Source of the DNA: Micromonospora sediminimaris
GTDB lineage: Bacteria; Actinomycetota; Actinomycetes; Mycobacteriales; Micromonosporaceae
Length of the DNA: 64,000 nucleotides
Direction: 5' to 3'
Assembly: GCA_900112325.1 (NCBI GenBank)
Contig: FOLJ01000007.1
Location: 62,001-126,000, forward strand
Both the position numbers and the translations under genes were made by a program. Of this stretch, positions 1 through 8,586 are shown piece after piece. Each line of letters begins with the position of its first letter. The stretch's first letter is position 1. The notes beneath the pieces are model-generated. The model did not search any database. It was given only the letters and a program-made list of their open reading frames with translations, and was not told the origin of the DNA.

Positions 1-1
1 G

Positions 2-1882
2 GCCGCCTCCGCCGGCACCGGCATGCGGGTGTGGCTGGAGCGGGTGCCGCTGCGCGAGCCCTCGATGGAGCCGCACGAGATCCTGGCCAGCGAGTCCCAG
101 GAGCGGATGCTGCTGGTCGTCACGCCGGAGAAGCTGGAGGCGGTGCTCAAGACCGCCGAGAAGTGGGGCGTCTGGGCCACCGCCATCGGCGAGGTCACCG
201 CGCCCGAGTCGGACGGTGCACCGGGCCGGCTGCACATCACCTGGCGGGATCACCTGGTGGTGGACGTACCGCCGGGATCACTTGTGGACGACGGACCGGT
301 CTACGCCCGGCCGATGCGCGAGCCGGCGGACCTGATTCTGCTCCAGGCCGACCGGGCGGAGACGCTGCCCCGGCCGAGCGACCCGGACACCCTGCGCGAG
401 ACCGTGCTGCGCATGATCGCCTCGCCCAACCTCTGCGACAAGACCTGGGTCACCGAGCAGTACGACCGCTACGTGCTGGGCAACACCGTGCTCGCCCAGC
501 CGGAGGACTCGGGTGTGATCCGCATCGACGAGCGCACCGGGCTGGGCGTGGCGCTGTCCGTGGACGGCAACGGCCGGTACGCGCGGCTCGACCCGTACCA
601 GGGTGCCAAGTTGGCGCTGGCCGAGGCGTACCGGAACGTGTCGGTGACCGGCGCGACGCCGATCGCGGTCACCGACTGCCTGAACTTCGGCTCGCCCGAG
701 GACCCGGGCGTGATGTGGCAGTTCGCCGAGGCGGTACGCGGCCTGGCCGACGGCTGCGCCGAGCTGGGCATCCCGGTGACCGGTGGCAACGTCAGCTTCT
801 ACAACCAGACCGGTGCGGCGGCCATCCACCCGACGCCTGTCGTAGGCGTGCTCGGTGTGCTGGAGAACGTGGCCGACCGGGTGGCGTCGGGCTTCGTCCC
901 GCGTTCCGGCGCCGATCACGACCAGCTCTTCCTGCTCGGCGAGACGCACGTGGAGCTCTCCGGCTCGGAGTGGGCCTGGGTCACCCACCAGCACCTCGGT
1001 GGCGTACCCCCGCACGTCGACCTGGCGCGCGAGAAGCAGCTCGCCGGCCTGCTGGCCGACGCGGCCCGGGTCGGGCACCTCAGCTCCGCGCACGACCTCT
1101 CCGACGGTGGTCTCGCGCAGAGCCTTGTGGAGTCCTGCCTGCGCCACGGCGTCGGGGCCCGGATCGCGGTGCCGGAGCGGTTCGAGGGCACCTCGATGCC
1201 GTTCGTCTTCCTGTTCAGCGAGTCCGCCGGTCGGGTGCTCGTCTCGGTGCCGCGCGGTCACGAGAAGGCGTTCACCGCACTCTGCGGCGAGCACGGCGTG
1301 CCGTGGGAGCTGATCGGCGTCACCGACCCGACGGGCGGTGCGCTGGAGGTGCACGGCCAGTTCCGGATCGGCCTGGACGAGCTGCGCGAGGCGTACACCG
1401 GCACCCTGCCGGCTCTGTTCGGCGGCGTGCAGCCGTTCGAGGTGACCGCCCCGGCAACTGCCGAGGTCGTCCTCGACGGGCCCGCCGAGGACGATGCGGC
1501 TGCCGACATCGACGGTGCGCAGGCCGACGCGACGATGACCGGTCCTGCGCAGTCCCCGAGCCAGACCACCGGCCGGCAGCCGACTGGGACGGAGGCGGCT
1601 GAGCGGACCGCCCCGGCGCAGTCCGAAGCTGTGCCGGCATCGACCGGAGCCGCGCCGGTGCCGGCCGAGCAGGCGCCGGGCGCGACGGATGCGACAGGTG
1701 AGCCGGCCGACCGACCGGCCGAGCGGGCCACCCCGCCGGTGCGTGGCGACCGTGCCGCGGCGGCCCCGCCGTCGGGCGAGGCCGCCGATCCGGCCGCCCC
1801 GATGGGCGACCACGAGGAACCCGGGGCGGACGCTCCGCAACACGGTGACACCGAGCAGCCCCCCGCGCCCGACGAGCGCTGA
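2..1882 (+). CDS. purL: Phosphoribosylformylglycinamidine synthase subunit PurL, 5' end missing
   Basis: PurL converts formylglycinamide ribotide to its amidine using ATP and ammonia, the fourth step of de novo purine synthesis. The frame is open from the window edge, so the N-terminus is missing. Visible family motifs are [18 protein letters not shown] (about residue 220 of the visible part), [10 protein letters not shown] and [12 protein letters not shown], covering the second and later AIR-synthase-like domains. The catalytic fold ends near the FGGVQPFEV stretch. The last roughly 140 residues are a low-complexity Ala/Pro/Thr/Glu tail with no recognisable domain, which is longer than in typical PurL. 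The 3' end overlaps the next gene in another frame. The purine genes purF and purM follow downstream. The function is secure. Confidence 0.95.
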   Translation, partial: AASAGTGMRVWLERVPLREPSMEPHEILASESQERMLLVVTPEKLEAVLKTAEKWGVWATAIGEVTAPESDGAPGRLHITWRDHLVVDVPPGSLVDDGPVYARPMREPADLILLQADRAETLPRPSDPDTLRETVLRMIASPNLCDKTWVTEQYDRYVLGNTVLAQPEDSGVIRIDERTGLGVALSVDGNGRYARLDPYQGAKLALAEAYRNVSVTGATPIAVTDCLNFGSPEDPGVMWQFAEAVRGLADGCAELGIPVTGGNVSFYNQTGAAAIHPTPVVGVLGVLENVADRVASGFVPRSGADHDQLFLLGETHVELSGSEWAWVTHQHLGGVPPHVDLAREKQLAGLLADAARVGHLSSAHDLSDGGLAQSLVESCLRHGVGARIAVPERFEGTSMPFVFLFSESAGRVLVSVPRGHEKAFTALCGEHGVPWELIGVTDPTGGALEVHGQFRIGLDELREAYTGTLPALFGGVQPFEVTAPATAEVVLDGPAEDDAAADIDGAQADATMTGPAQSPSQTTGRQPTGTEAAERTAPAQSEAVPASTGAAPVPAEQAPGATDATGEPADRPAERATPPVRGDRAAAAPPSGEAADPAAPMGDHEEPGADAPQHGDTEQPPAPDER

Positions 1883-2642
1883 GGCGTTGGCCGCGGCCGT
1901 ATTCGCCCAACCCGGGTCGGGGGTCCGATTCGACTGGGGTCTGGCGGGTGCGGCCGAACTCGGCCGGGTCTGCGCGGCACTGGTGGTGGTGGACGTGCTG
2001 TCGTTCACCACCACCGTCGAGGTGGCGGTGGGGCGGGGGATGCGGGTGCATCCGTTCCCCTGGGGCGAGCAGGCCGCCACCTACGCACGCCGGGTCGGCG
2101 CGGTCGCCGCGACCGGCCGCCGGCAGGTCACCCGCGAACATCCGTGGTCGCTGTCACCGGCCGCGCTGAGTCGGGCTCCGGTGGTGCCCGACCTGGTGTT
2201 GCCGTCGCCCAACGGTTCGGCCATCAGCGCCGCCGCCAGCGCCACCGGGCTACCGGTGGTCGCGGCCAACCTGCGCAACGCACGCACCGTCGGGCGTTGG
2301 CTGAGCAGCCAGGGGTACGGCTCGACGACCGCCCCGATCGGCGTGGTGGCCGCCGGTGAACGATGGCCGGACGGATCGTTGCGCCCCTCGGTGGAGGACC
2401 AGTTGGGTGCGGCCAGCGTGCTGGACGCCCTCTCCGGTGCGCCGGGCGGGCTCTCGGTGGAGGCGGCAATGGCACTGGCCGCGTTGGCCAGCACCCCGGA
2501 CGTACCGGCGGCGATCCGCGGCTGTGTCTCCGGTCGAGAGTTGATCGAAGGTGGCTTCGCCGAGGATGTCGAGATCGCGGTACGCGTCGACACCTCTGAC
2601 GTCATCCCACTGCTCCGCCAGGGCGTCTTCTCCGCCGCCTGA
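1845..2642 (+). CDS. 2-phosphosulfolactate phosphatase (ComB) family protein
   Basis: This is a ComB-family protein of about 265 residues. The family hydrolyses 2-phosphosulfolactate in archaeal coenzyme M synthesis; in actinobacteria, which lack that pathway, the substrate is unknown. Recognisable features are the [16 protein letters not shown] segment near the N-terminus, a [11 protein letters not shown] motif, and [19 protein letters not shown], which matches the family's acidic metal-binding region. The start is uncertain. GTG at 1845 sits downstream of a GGGGCGGA stretch and overlaps purL; TTG at 1887, just after the purL stop, would give a protein that begins right at the conserved domain. 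Position directly behind purL suggests cotranscription, but no purine role is known. Confidence 0.75.
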   Translation: MTPSSPPRPTSAEALAAAVFAQPGSGVRFDWGLAGAAELGRVCAALVVVDVLSFTTTVEVAVGRGMRVHPFPWGEQAATYARRVGAVAATGRRQVTREHPWSLSPAALSRAPVVPDLVLPSPNGSAISAAASATGLPVVAANLRNARTVGRWLSSQGYGSTTAPIGVVAAGERWPDGSLRPSVEDQLGAASVLDALSGAPGGLSVEAAMALAALASTPDVPAAIRGCVSGRELIEGGFAEDVEIAVRVDTSDVIPLLRQGVFSAA

Positions 2643-2780
2643 CCGCTGGCGGTGCACGGCGTCGGGCCGGACCGCCGATCCACACCCGCCGGCCGAGCCC
2701 AGAACCGCGAGGCTGCTCGGGCCTTGCCGGCCGCCGCATGGACCGAGAGCCCTCGGCTCGACCGGGGACCGCGATCGGAT

Positions 2781-4973
2781 CTAGTCGTCCAGCCAGTCCA
2801 GGCGGCGACCGCCACGGTCCTGGGGCGCGCCCTCGGGTCGGCCGCGGCCGGCCTGCGCCGGGTCGCCGTACCCACCGCCCTGGCCGTAACCACCCTGGTC
2901 GTAGCCGTTGTCGTAACCGCCGCGCTGCCGTGGGGGCTCCTGACCGTACCCGCCACCGGCCGGGCCACCACCGTAGCCACCCTGGTCGTAACCACCGCGT
3001 GGCGGCGCGTCCTGGCCGTATCCGCCGCCGGCCGGGCCGCCGTAGCCGCCCTGGTCGTAACCGCTGTCGTAGCTGGTGTTGTCGTAGCCACCGCGCTGGT
3101 GCCCGGCGTCCTGGCCGTAGCCCCCGGCCGGCTGGTCGTACCCGCCACCGGGCGCCGCGCCGTAGCCGCCGCCCGACTGTCCCGGAGGGTAGCCGCGGTT
3201 CGGGTCGCCCTGACCGTATCCGCCACCCGGCTCACCTTCGCCGTAGCCACGGGTCGCGTCGCTCTGGCCGTAGCCACCGGGCTCGCCCGGGCCGTAACCG
3301 CGCGTCGGGTCGCTCTGGCCGTAGCCACCGGCAGGGTCGTGGCGACCGTAGTCGCCACCGGCCTCGCCTCTCCCGTAACCGCCGGCCTCGCTCTGCCCGT
3401 AACCGCCGGCCTCGTTCTGGCCGTAGCCCGGGCTGGCCTCCGGCTGGTACATCCCGGTGGCGTACGGGTCGGCGGGGGCCGGATAGGCCGTTTCCTCGCC
3501 CTGATAGCGGCCGGTCGGCTCGTCGTACCGCTCGCCGTAGCCGCCACCTGCCGGCGGGTAGTCCGGGCCGGCGTTGCCGGCACCGTAGTCGCGGCTGCCG
3601 TAGCCACTGCCGGAGGACGGACTGTTGCCATAACCGCTGCCGGAGGACGGGGCGTTGCCGTAGCCCCCGCCCGATGAGGGGGCGTTGCCGTAGCCCGGAG
3701 CGCCGTAGCCGGCCGGCTCGTCACCGTAACCGCCACCACCGGACCAGCCACCGGGCCCGCTCGCGGCACCGTAAGGCTGCGGCGGTGCGCCGTAGGGGTC
3801 CGGCGGAACGTCGTCGACGACCGGCTGGTGCATCATCGTCGGCGCATTCGCCAACCCGGCGCCGCCGACCATGGTCGGGTCCGGTGCGGCACCGACCCGG
3901 TTCACCACCCGGGTCTGGTCGTCCGCACCGGCGAACGAGCCGCGGGCCGCCGGGACCGCGCCGGCCGGAGCGCCGGCGGGAACATCACCGTCGGGCTCGA
4001 CGTCCTCGTTCTCCTTGCGCTTCATCCAGAGCAGCACGATCGTGCCGACACCGACGGCCACGAAGAGACCGCCCAGCAGGATGAGCAGCCAGTTGCCGAA
4101 TCCACCGGAATCCTCGTTGGAGGCCGGCGCCTGGGCGGCAGCGCTCTCGGCGGCGGTTTCCTCCTCCTCGCCGAGTTCCTCCTCGAACGGGTCCTCGGTC
4201 GGCACTGCGGACTCGCTTGCCGACGGGCTGGCGCTCGGGCTCTCCGACGCCGCGATCGGGAGGGTGATCCGCCGTCCGGTGATGCTCTGCCCGGCGTTGG
4301 CGGTGAAGCTCGCCACGGCGTTCTTGTTCTCGGCGCTCGCGCCGATGTCGATCCGCCCGGGCGCGATCGGGTTGTCGCTGCTGCCGGTGAACCGGAAGTT
4401 GCCGTCGCCGTTGGTGGTGGTGTCCCGCTGCTTGCCGGCACTGTCCTTCAGCAGGACGTATGCGCCTGCCACCGCGTCGCCGCCCTGGTCGACGACCTTG
4501 CCGGAGATCGACCGCACCGTCTGCGGCGCCTGCGTCGTCGGCGGCGGGTTGGGGCCGCGCACCGTCATGTCGCGCTCGTCGCTGCCCTGGTCGCCGCCGG
4601 CCCGGGCGGTCACCCGCACCTTGCCGGAGCGCTCCTGACCGGCCGCCACGTCACCCGCGACCAGGTCCACCGTGATCGACGCTTCCTCGCCGGCCGGGAT
4701 CAACCGGGCTGGAATGTTGCAGTCGCCCTGACAGCTGAGGCCGTTGAAGGTGCTGACGGTGATGCTGAAGGGTAGAGAACTGTCGACGTTCCTGACCCGG
4801 AACGTCATCGACGTTTTCTGACCGGACTGGAGGGTACCGTTCGACAGACTCGTGATCTGGACGTCCGGGTCCTCGGCGAAGGCGGGTGTGGCTGGGACGG
4901 CGAGCAGGGCACCGATCATCAGCGCCACGACCACACCGGCCCGCTTGTGCCAGGCTCGTCGGTGTGTTGACAC
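2781..4973 (-). CDS. Secreted-domain membrane protein with Gly/Tyr/Gln-rich cytoplasmic tail
   Basis: This gene encodes about 730 residues. A signal peptide (residues 1-33, ending PATPAFA) is followed by an extracellular beta-type domain with a Cys pair at about 81 and 85, then a carboxypeptidase-regulatory-like fold at about 154-240 (SISGKVVDQGGDAVAGAYV). A Ser/Glu-rich acidic stalk leads to one membrane helix at about 294-317, closed by KRK. The remaining 400 or so residues are cytoplasmic and, from about residue 385, consist of degenerate GYG, GYGQ and YDQGGYG repeats ending RRLDWLDD. The GTG at 4973 is chosen because GGAAGG lies 8 bases upstream; GTG at 4979 is too close. I do not recognise a named family. 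It lies opposite to the pur genes. Confidence 0.8.
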   Translation of the reverse strand: MSTHRRAWHKRAGVVVALMIGALLAVPATPAFAEDPDVQITSLSNGTLQSGQKTSMTFRVRNVDSSLPFSITVSTFNGLSCQGDCNIPARLIPAGEEASITVDLVAGDVAAGQERSGKVRVTARAGGDQGSDERDMTVRGPNPPPTTQAPQTVRSISGKVVDQGGDAVAGAYVLLKDSAGKQRDTTTNGDGNFRFTGSSDNPIAPGRIDIGASAENKNAVASFTANAGQSITGRRITLPIAASESPSASPSASESAVPTEDPFEEELGEEEETAAESAAAQAPASNEDSGGFGNWLLILLGGLFVAVGVGTIVLLWMKRKENEDVEPDGDVPAGAPAGAVPAARGSFAGADDQTRVVNRVGAAPDPTMVGGAGLANAPTMMHQPVVDDVPPDPYGAPPQPYGAASGPGGWSGGGGYGDEPAGYGAPGYGNAPSSGGGYGNAPSSGSGYGNSPSSGSGYGSRDYGAGNAGPDYPPAGGGYGERYDEPTGRYQGEETAYPAPADPYATGMYQPEASPGYGQNEAGGYGQSEAGGYGRGEAGGDYGRHDPAGGYGQSDPTRGYGPGEPGGYGQSDATRGYGEGEPGGGYGQGDPNRGYPPGQSGGGYGAAPGGGYDQPAGGYGQDAGHQRGGYDNTSYDSGYDQGGYGGPAGGGYGQDAPPRGGYDQGGYGGGPAGGGYGQEPPRQRGGYDNGYDQGGYGQGGGYGDPAQAGRGRPEGAPQDRGGRRLDWLDD
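2855..3735 (-). repeat. Degenerate GYG-coding tandem repeats
   Basis: About 0.9 kb of the preceding gene is built from short, imperfect tandem units reading as GGYGQ, GGYDQ or GEAGGYGQ. The units vary from about 5 to 12 codons. The regularity also creates a long open frame on the opposite strand, which is a by-product and not a gene. Confidence 0.75.
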
Positions 4974-5132
4974 GTCCACCGCCTTCCGGACTGACCTCCC
5001 CTGACCGGCGGGTGCCGGGCGGGGGAACATCACGGTACGAATACGCCGTCGGCAACTATGCCTTGTCGGGCCGGATCGGCGCGACCCAGGGCCAGCGTGA
5101 CGGTCGGCGCGATCACGCCGTATCGTCCCGTC

Positions 5133-5495
5133 GTGTCCTCTCCGTACATTAAGTCCGCCTCGGTAGCGGCGGCGTTGTCGGCGCTCGATGAGGGGCGTAC
5201 ACCCGAACGGCCGGTGCTCCGCGAGGCGGTCAGGGCCTTGTTGACCCTCCTCGCGGATCGCGCCCCCGGCCGATCGGTGGAGGTGCGAGTCCCACCTTAC
5301 GGTGCAGTTCAGTGCGTTCCGGGGCCGCGACACACCCGCGGTACTCCCCCGAACACGGTGGAGATGGATCCGGAAACCTGGCTCGGGTTGGCCGCGGGGA
5401 GACTCAACTGGACGCAGGCGGTTACGGAGGGTCGCGTCAACGCGAGCGGGGCTCGCGCTGACCTGTCTGCATATCTGCCGCTCGAACTGGGGTGA
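5133..5495 (+). CDS. Sterol carrier family protein
   Basis: This small soluble protein of about 120 residues begins [20 protein letters not shown]. Its second half resembles the SCP2-like fold seen in actinobacterial sterol carrier family proteins: [15 protein letters not shown], then [17 protein letters not shown], then ADLSAYLPL. The family binds a hydrophobic ligand; the ligand here is unknown. The GTG at 5133 is chosen because the alignment-like N-terminus starts there and the codons before it look non-coding. There is no clear Shine-Dalgarno, so the message may be leaderless. It sits just upstream of purF on the same strand but is separated from it by a 160-base region with repeats. Confidence 0.75.
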   Translation: MSSPYIKSASVAAALSALDEGRTPERPVLREAVRALLTLLADRAPGRSVEVRVPPYGAVQCVPGPRHTRGTPPNTVEMDPETWLGLAAGRLNWTQAVTEGRVNASGARADLSAYLPLELG

Positions 5496-5523
5496 TGGCT
5501 GGGGCTGGATGACACATAGCGGC

Positions 5524-5582
5524 GACAGTGTGACTGTATGTGGCGACATGGATTCGCGTACACTGTCAGGCGACGACAGTGT
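5524..5582 (+). promoter_or_regulatory. Triple GACAGTGT motif upstream of purF
   Basis: The octamer GACAGTGT occurs at 5524-5531 and 5575-5582, and its exact complement ACACTGTC at 5560-5567. The last two can form an 8-bp hairpin with a 7-base loop. Three copies within 60 bases, 75 bases before the purF start, look like an operator or a structured leader. The regulator is unknown. Confidence 0.4.
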
Positions 5583-5657
5583 GGTCCCGGCCGAGAGGTG
5601 CGGAGCAACCCCCGTGGTTCCGCCAGGCCAGTCCAGACCAGCAAGAGGGAGCGGCAG

Positions 5658-7220
5658 GTGCCCCGAGGCGACGGCCGGCTGAGCCACGACCTTGATCCCC
5701 AGCGACCCGGCCCCCAGGACGCGTGCGGTGTCTTCGGCGTCTGGGCCCCGGGGGAGGAGGTTGCCAACCTGACCTACTTCGGGCTGTACGCGTTGCAGCA
5801 TCGAGGTCAGGAGGCGGCCGGCATAGCGGTCAGCGACGGCTCCGGCGTGGTGGTCTACAAGGATCTCGGCCTGGTTGCCCAGGTCTTCGACGAGCCAACC
5901 CTGGCCAGCCTGCGCGGTCATGTCGCGATCGGGCACGCGCGTTACTCGACGACCGGCGCGTCGACGTGGGAGAACGCCCAGCCGACCATCCGGGCTACCA
6001 GTTCGGGCACCACCATCGCGCTGGCGCACAACGGAAACCTGGTCAACACGGCCGAGTTGCAGCGTGAGGTGGCCGAGCGTGGCCTCGGCGCGGACGGTTC
6101 GACGAACGACACCTCGTTGGTCACCATGCTGCTGGCCAGCCGGCCGGATCTGTCTGTCGAGGCCGCCGCGCTGGAGGTCCTGCCGCAGCTGCGAGGCGCG
6201 TTCAGCTTCGTCTTCATGGACGAGTCGACCCTCTACGCCGCGCGCGACCCGCACGGTGTGCGTCCGCTGGTGCTGGGCCGACTGGATCGCGGCTGGGTGG
6301 TGGCCAGCGAGACCGCCGCGCTGGACATCGTCGGTGCCAGCGTGGTCCGCGAGGTCGAGCCGGGCGAGTTGATCGCGATCGACGCGGAGGGGCTGCGGTC
6401 CACCAGGTTCGCCGCCCCCGAGCCCAAGGGCTGCCTCTTCGAGTACGTCTACATAGCCCGGCCGGACGCCACCATCGCCGGCCGCAACGTGCATGCCGCC
6501 CGGGTCCAGATCGGGCGACAACTGGCCAAGGAGCACCCGGTCGACGCTGACCTGGTGATCCCGGTGCCCGAGTCGGGCACGCCGGCGGCGATCGGCTACG
6601 CCGAACAGTCCGGCATCACCTACGGTGCCGGCCTGGTGAAGAACCCGTACGTCGGGCGTACCTTCATCCAGCCGTCGCAGACGCTGCGTCAGCTCGGCAT
6701 CCGGCTCAAGCTCAACCCGCTTCGGGAGAACGTGCGGGGCAAGCGCCTGGTCGTGGTCGACGACTCCATCGTCCGCGGCAACACCCAGCGCGCGATCGTG
6801 CGGATGCTGCGCGAGGCCGGTGCGGTGGAGGTGCACGTACGCATCTCCTCGCCGCCGGTCTCCTGGCCGTGCTTCTACGGCATCGACTTCGCCACCCGCG
6901 CCGAACTGCTCGCCAACGGCCTCGACAACGACGGCATCCGGCGCTCGATCGGCGCGGACACGCTGGGTTACGTCTCGTTGTCCGGCCTGATCGCCGCGAC
7001 CGAGCAGCCGAAGACCCGGCTCTGTCGGGCCTGCTTCGACGGGGAGTACCCGATCGAACTGCCCGTCGGCAACCTGATCGGCAAGCACGTGCTCGAAGGG
7101 ATCGGACGCCGGGTCGCCAACCACACGGCCGACGAGATCGGATCCGCCGAGCAACTCGTCCCGCCACTCGACAGCAGCTTCGGCGACCTCAAACCGTCGG
7201 CGACCACAAACCGCCCGTAG
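5658..7220 (+). CDS. purF: Amidophosphoribosyltransferase
   Basis: PurF transfers ammonia from glutamine to PRPP, making phosphoribosylamine, the committed step of purine synthesis. The 520-residue product has a short propeptide. Cys23 (QDACGVFGVW) would become the N-terminal nucleophile after cleavage. The glutaminase domain shows ALQHRGQEAAGI and IALAHNGNLVN, and the C-terminal phosphoribosyltransferase domain carries the PRPP loop VVVDDSIVRGNT. Cysteines in EPKGCLFEY and LCRACFDGEYP fit the Fe-S-containing PurF type. GTG at 5658 follows GAGGGAG at good spacing. purM follows 64 bases later, so the two are probably one transcription unit. Confidence 0.97.
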   Translation: MPRGDGRLSHDLDPQRPGPQDACGVFGVWAPGEEVANLTYFGLYALQHRGQEAAGIAVSDGSGVVVYKDLGLVAQVFDEPTLASLRGHVAIGHARYSTTGASTWENAQPTIRATSSGTTIALAHNGNLVNTAELQREVAERGLGADGSTNDTSLVTMLLASRPDLSVEAAALEVLPQLRGAFSFVFMDESTLYAARDPHGVRPLVLGRLDRGWVVASETAALDIVGASVVREVEPGELIAIDAEGLRSTRFAAPEPKGCLFEYVYIARPDATIAGRNVHAARVQIGRQLAKEHPVDADLVIPVPESGTPAAIGYAEQSGITYGAGLVKNPYVGRTFIQPSQTLRQLGIRLKLNPLRENVRGKRLVVVDDSIVRGNTQRAIVRMLREAGAVEVHVRISSPPVSWPCFYGIDFATRAELLANGLDNDGIRRSIGADTLGYVSLSGLIAATEQPKTRLCRACFDGEYPIELPVGNLIGKHVLEGIGRRVANHTADEIGSAEQLVPPLDSSFGDLKPSATTNRP

Positions 7221-7284
7221 CACCGCCCGGCTGCCGTGCCGGTCACCGTCGACGCGACAGCCGAGAACCACAAAGGGGAGAACC

Positions 7285-8439
7285 GTGACGCACGTGTCCG
7301 AGCGCAGCGGCGCAGGAAGCAGCCCGAGCGGCGCTGGCGGGGACCGTCAGCCCTGGACGGCCGGTTCCGGCCGCCCGGCGCGCAAACGCGCGGTCTCGTA
7401 CGCGGACGCCGGCGTGTCCATCGAGGCGGGTGACCGTGCCGTGGAACTGCTCAAGTCGAAGGTGAAGCAGACCCGCCGGCCGGAGGTGATGGGTGACCTC
7501 GGCGGCTTCGCCGGCCTGTTCCGGCTGGACACCACGAAGTACAAGCACCCGATCCTGGCCTCCTCCACCGACGGCGTCGGCACCAAGCTGGTGATCGCCC
7601 AGCAGATGAACATCCACGACACGGTCGGGATCGACCTGGTCGCGATGGTCGTCGACGACCTGGTCGCCTGCGGCGCGGAGCCGCTGTTCCTGCTGGACTA
7701 CATCGCCACCGGCGAGGTGGTACCGGACAAGGTCGCCGAGATCGGCGCCGGCATCGCCGACGGCTGCCGGTACGCGGGTTGCGCGCTGCTGGGTGGCGAG
7801 ACCGCCGAGCACCCGGGCGTGCTGCGCCCCGACGAGTACGACATCTCCGCCACCGGCGTCGGGGTGGTGGAGGAGAGCGAGATCCTCAGCTCCGAGCGGG
7901 TCGAGGTGGGCGACGTGGTGATCGCGATGCGATCGTCCGGCCTGCACTCGAACGGATACTCCCTGGTCCGGCACGTGCTACTGGGCGCCGGTCGGATGCG
8001 CCTCGACGTGGTGATCGACGACTTCGGTCGCCAGCGCACCCTCGGCGAGGAACTGCTCACTCCCACCAAGATCTACGCACAGGACTGCCTCAAGCTGATC
8101 GCGGAGGCCGAGGTTCGGGCCCTGGCCCATGTCACCGGCGGCGGGATCCCCGGCAACCTGGTGCGGATCCTGCCGGAGCACGTGGACGCCGTGGTGAACC
8201 GCTCGACCTGGAAGCCGCAGCCGGTCTTCGACCTGGTCCAGTCCAAGGGTCGGATCGAGGATCCGGAGATGGAGGCGACCTTCAACATGGGCGTCGGCAT
8301 GTTCGCCATCGTGTCGGCGGAGGACGCCGACCGGGCGCTGGCCACGCTCACCGGTCGGGGCGTCGACGCCTGGCAGGTCGGCGAGATCATCGAGGGCACC
8401 GGTGAGGTGCGGATGGTCGGCCAGCACACCCGAGGATGA
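7285..8439 (+). CDS. purM: Phosphoribosylformylglycinamidine cyclo-ligase
   Basis: PurM (AIR synthetase) closes the imidazole ring using ATP in step five of purine synthesis. The product has 384 residues: a Gly/Ser-rich N-terminal extension of about 35 residues, then the AIRS core. Diagnostic stretches are VSYADAGVSIEAGDRAVEL, the DGVGTKLVIA loop, DLVACGAEPLFLLDY, LLGGETAEHPG, and SSGLHSNGYSLVR, with HVTGGGIPGNL in the C-terminal domain. The GTG at 7285 follows AAAGGGGAG by 5 bases. It lies directly behind purF and is likely cotranscribed. Confidence 0.97.
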   Translation: MTHVSERSGAGSSPSGAGGDRQPWTAGSGRPARKRAVSYADAGVSIEAGDRAVELLKSKVKQTRRPEVMGDLGGFAGLFRLDTTKYKHPILASSTDGVGTKLVIAQQMNIHDTVGIDLVAMVVDDLVACGAEPLFLLDYIATGEVVPDKVAEIGAGIADGCRYAGCALLGGETAEHPGVLRPDEYDISATGVGVVEESEILSSERVEVGDVVIAMRSSGLHSNGYSLVRHVLLGAGRMRLDVVIDDFGRQRTLGEELLTPTKIYAQDCLKLIAEAEVRALAHVTGGGIPGNLVRILPEHVDAVVNRSTWKPQPVFDLVQSKGRIEDPEMEATFNMGVGMFAIVSAEDADRALATLTGRGVDAWQVGEIIEGTGEVRMVGQHTRG

Positions 8440-8528
8440 TCACTTTGCGCTGATCGTCCGACCACCTGATCAGGGCTTCACCCGAGTGGCCGTCGCGGCC
8501 TAGCCTGAAGGGCACCCTCGAGAGCTGT

Positions 8529-8560
8529 GGGGGCGTGCCCCTGCCGGGTCGCGCCCGGCA
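8529..8560 (+). other. Two adjacent GC hairpins in the leader of the radical SAM gene
   Basis: GGGGC/GCCCC at about 8530-8541 forms a small stem and TGCCGGG/CCCGGCA at 8542-8560 a second, 26 bases before the start codon. They could end purM transcription, act as an attenuator, or stabilise the mRNA. I do not recognise a named riboswitch here. Confidence 0.45.
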
Positions 8561-8586
8561 GCCCAAGACCGCTACGGAGGAGGGCG

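Noticed and set aside
278..2080. 600-residue minus-strand frame across purL
   Set aside because: Antisense shadow of purL in a high-GC genome; composition Arg/Pro/Gly-rich and no family match.
2652..3677. 341-residue plus-strand frame with VATA/AVAT repeats
   Set aside because: By-product of the repeats in the opposite-strand GYG-rich gene; no start signal or family.
4974..7271. Extension of the GYG-rich protein to 1496 residues
   Set aside because: The upstream 2.3 kb is antisense to the sterol-carrier, purF and pur leader region; signal peptide and ribosome-binding site fix the start at 4973.
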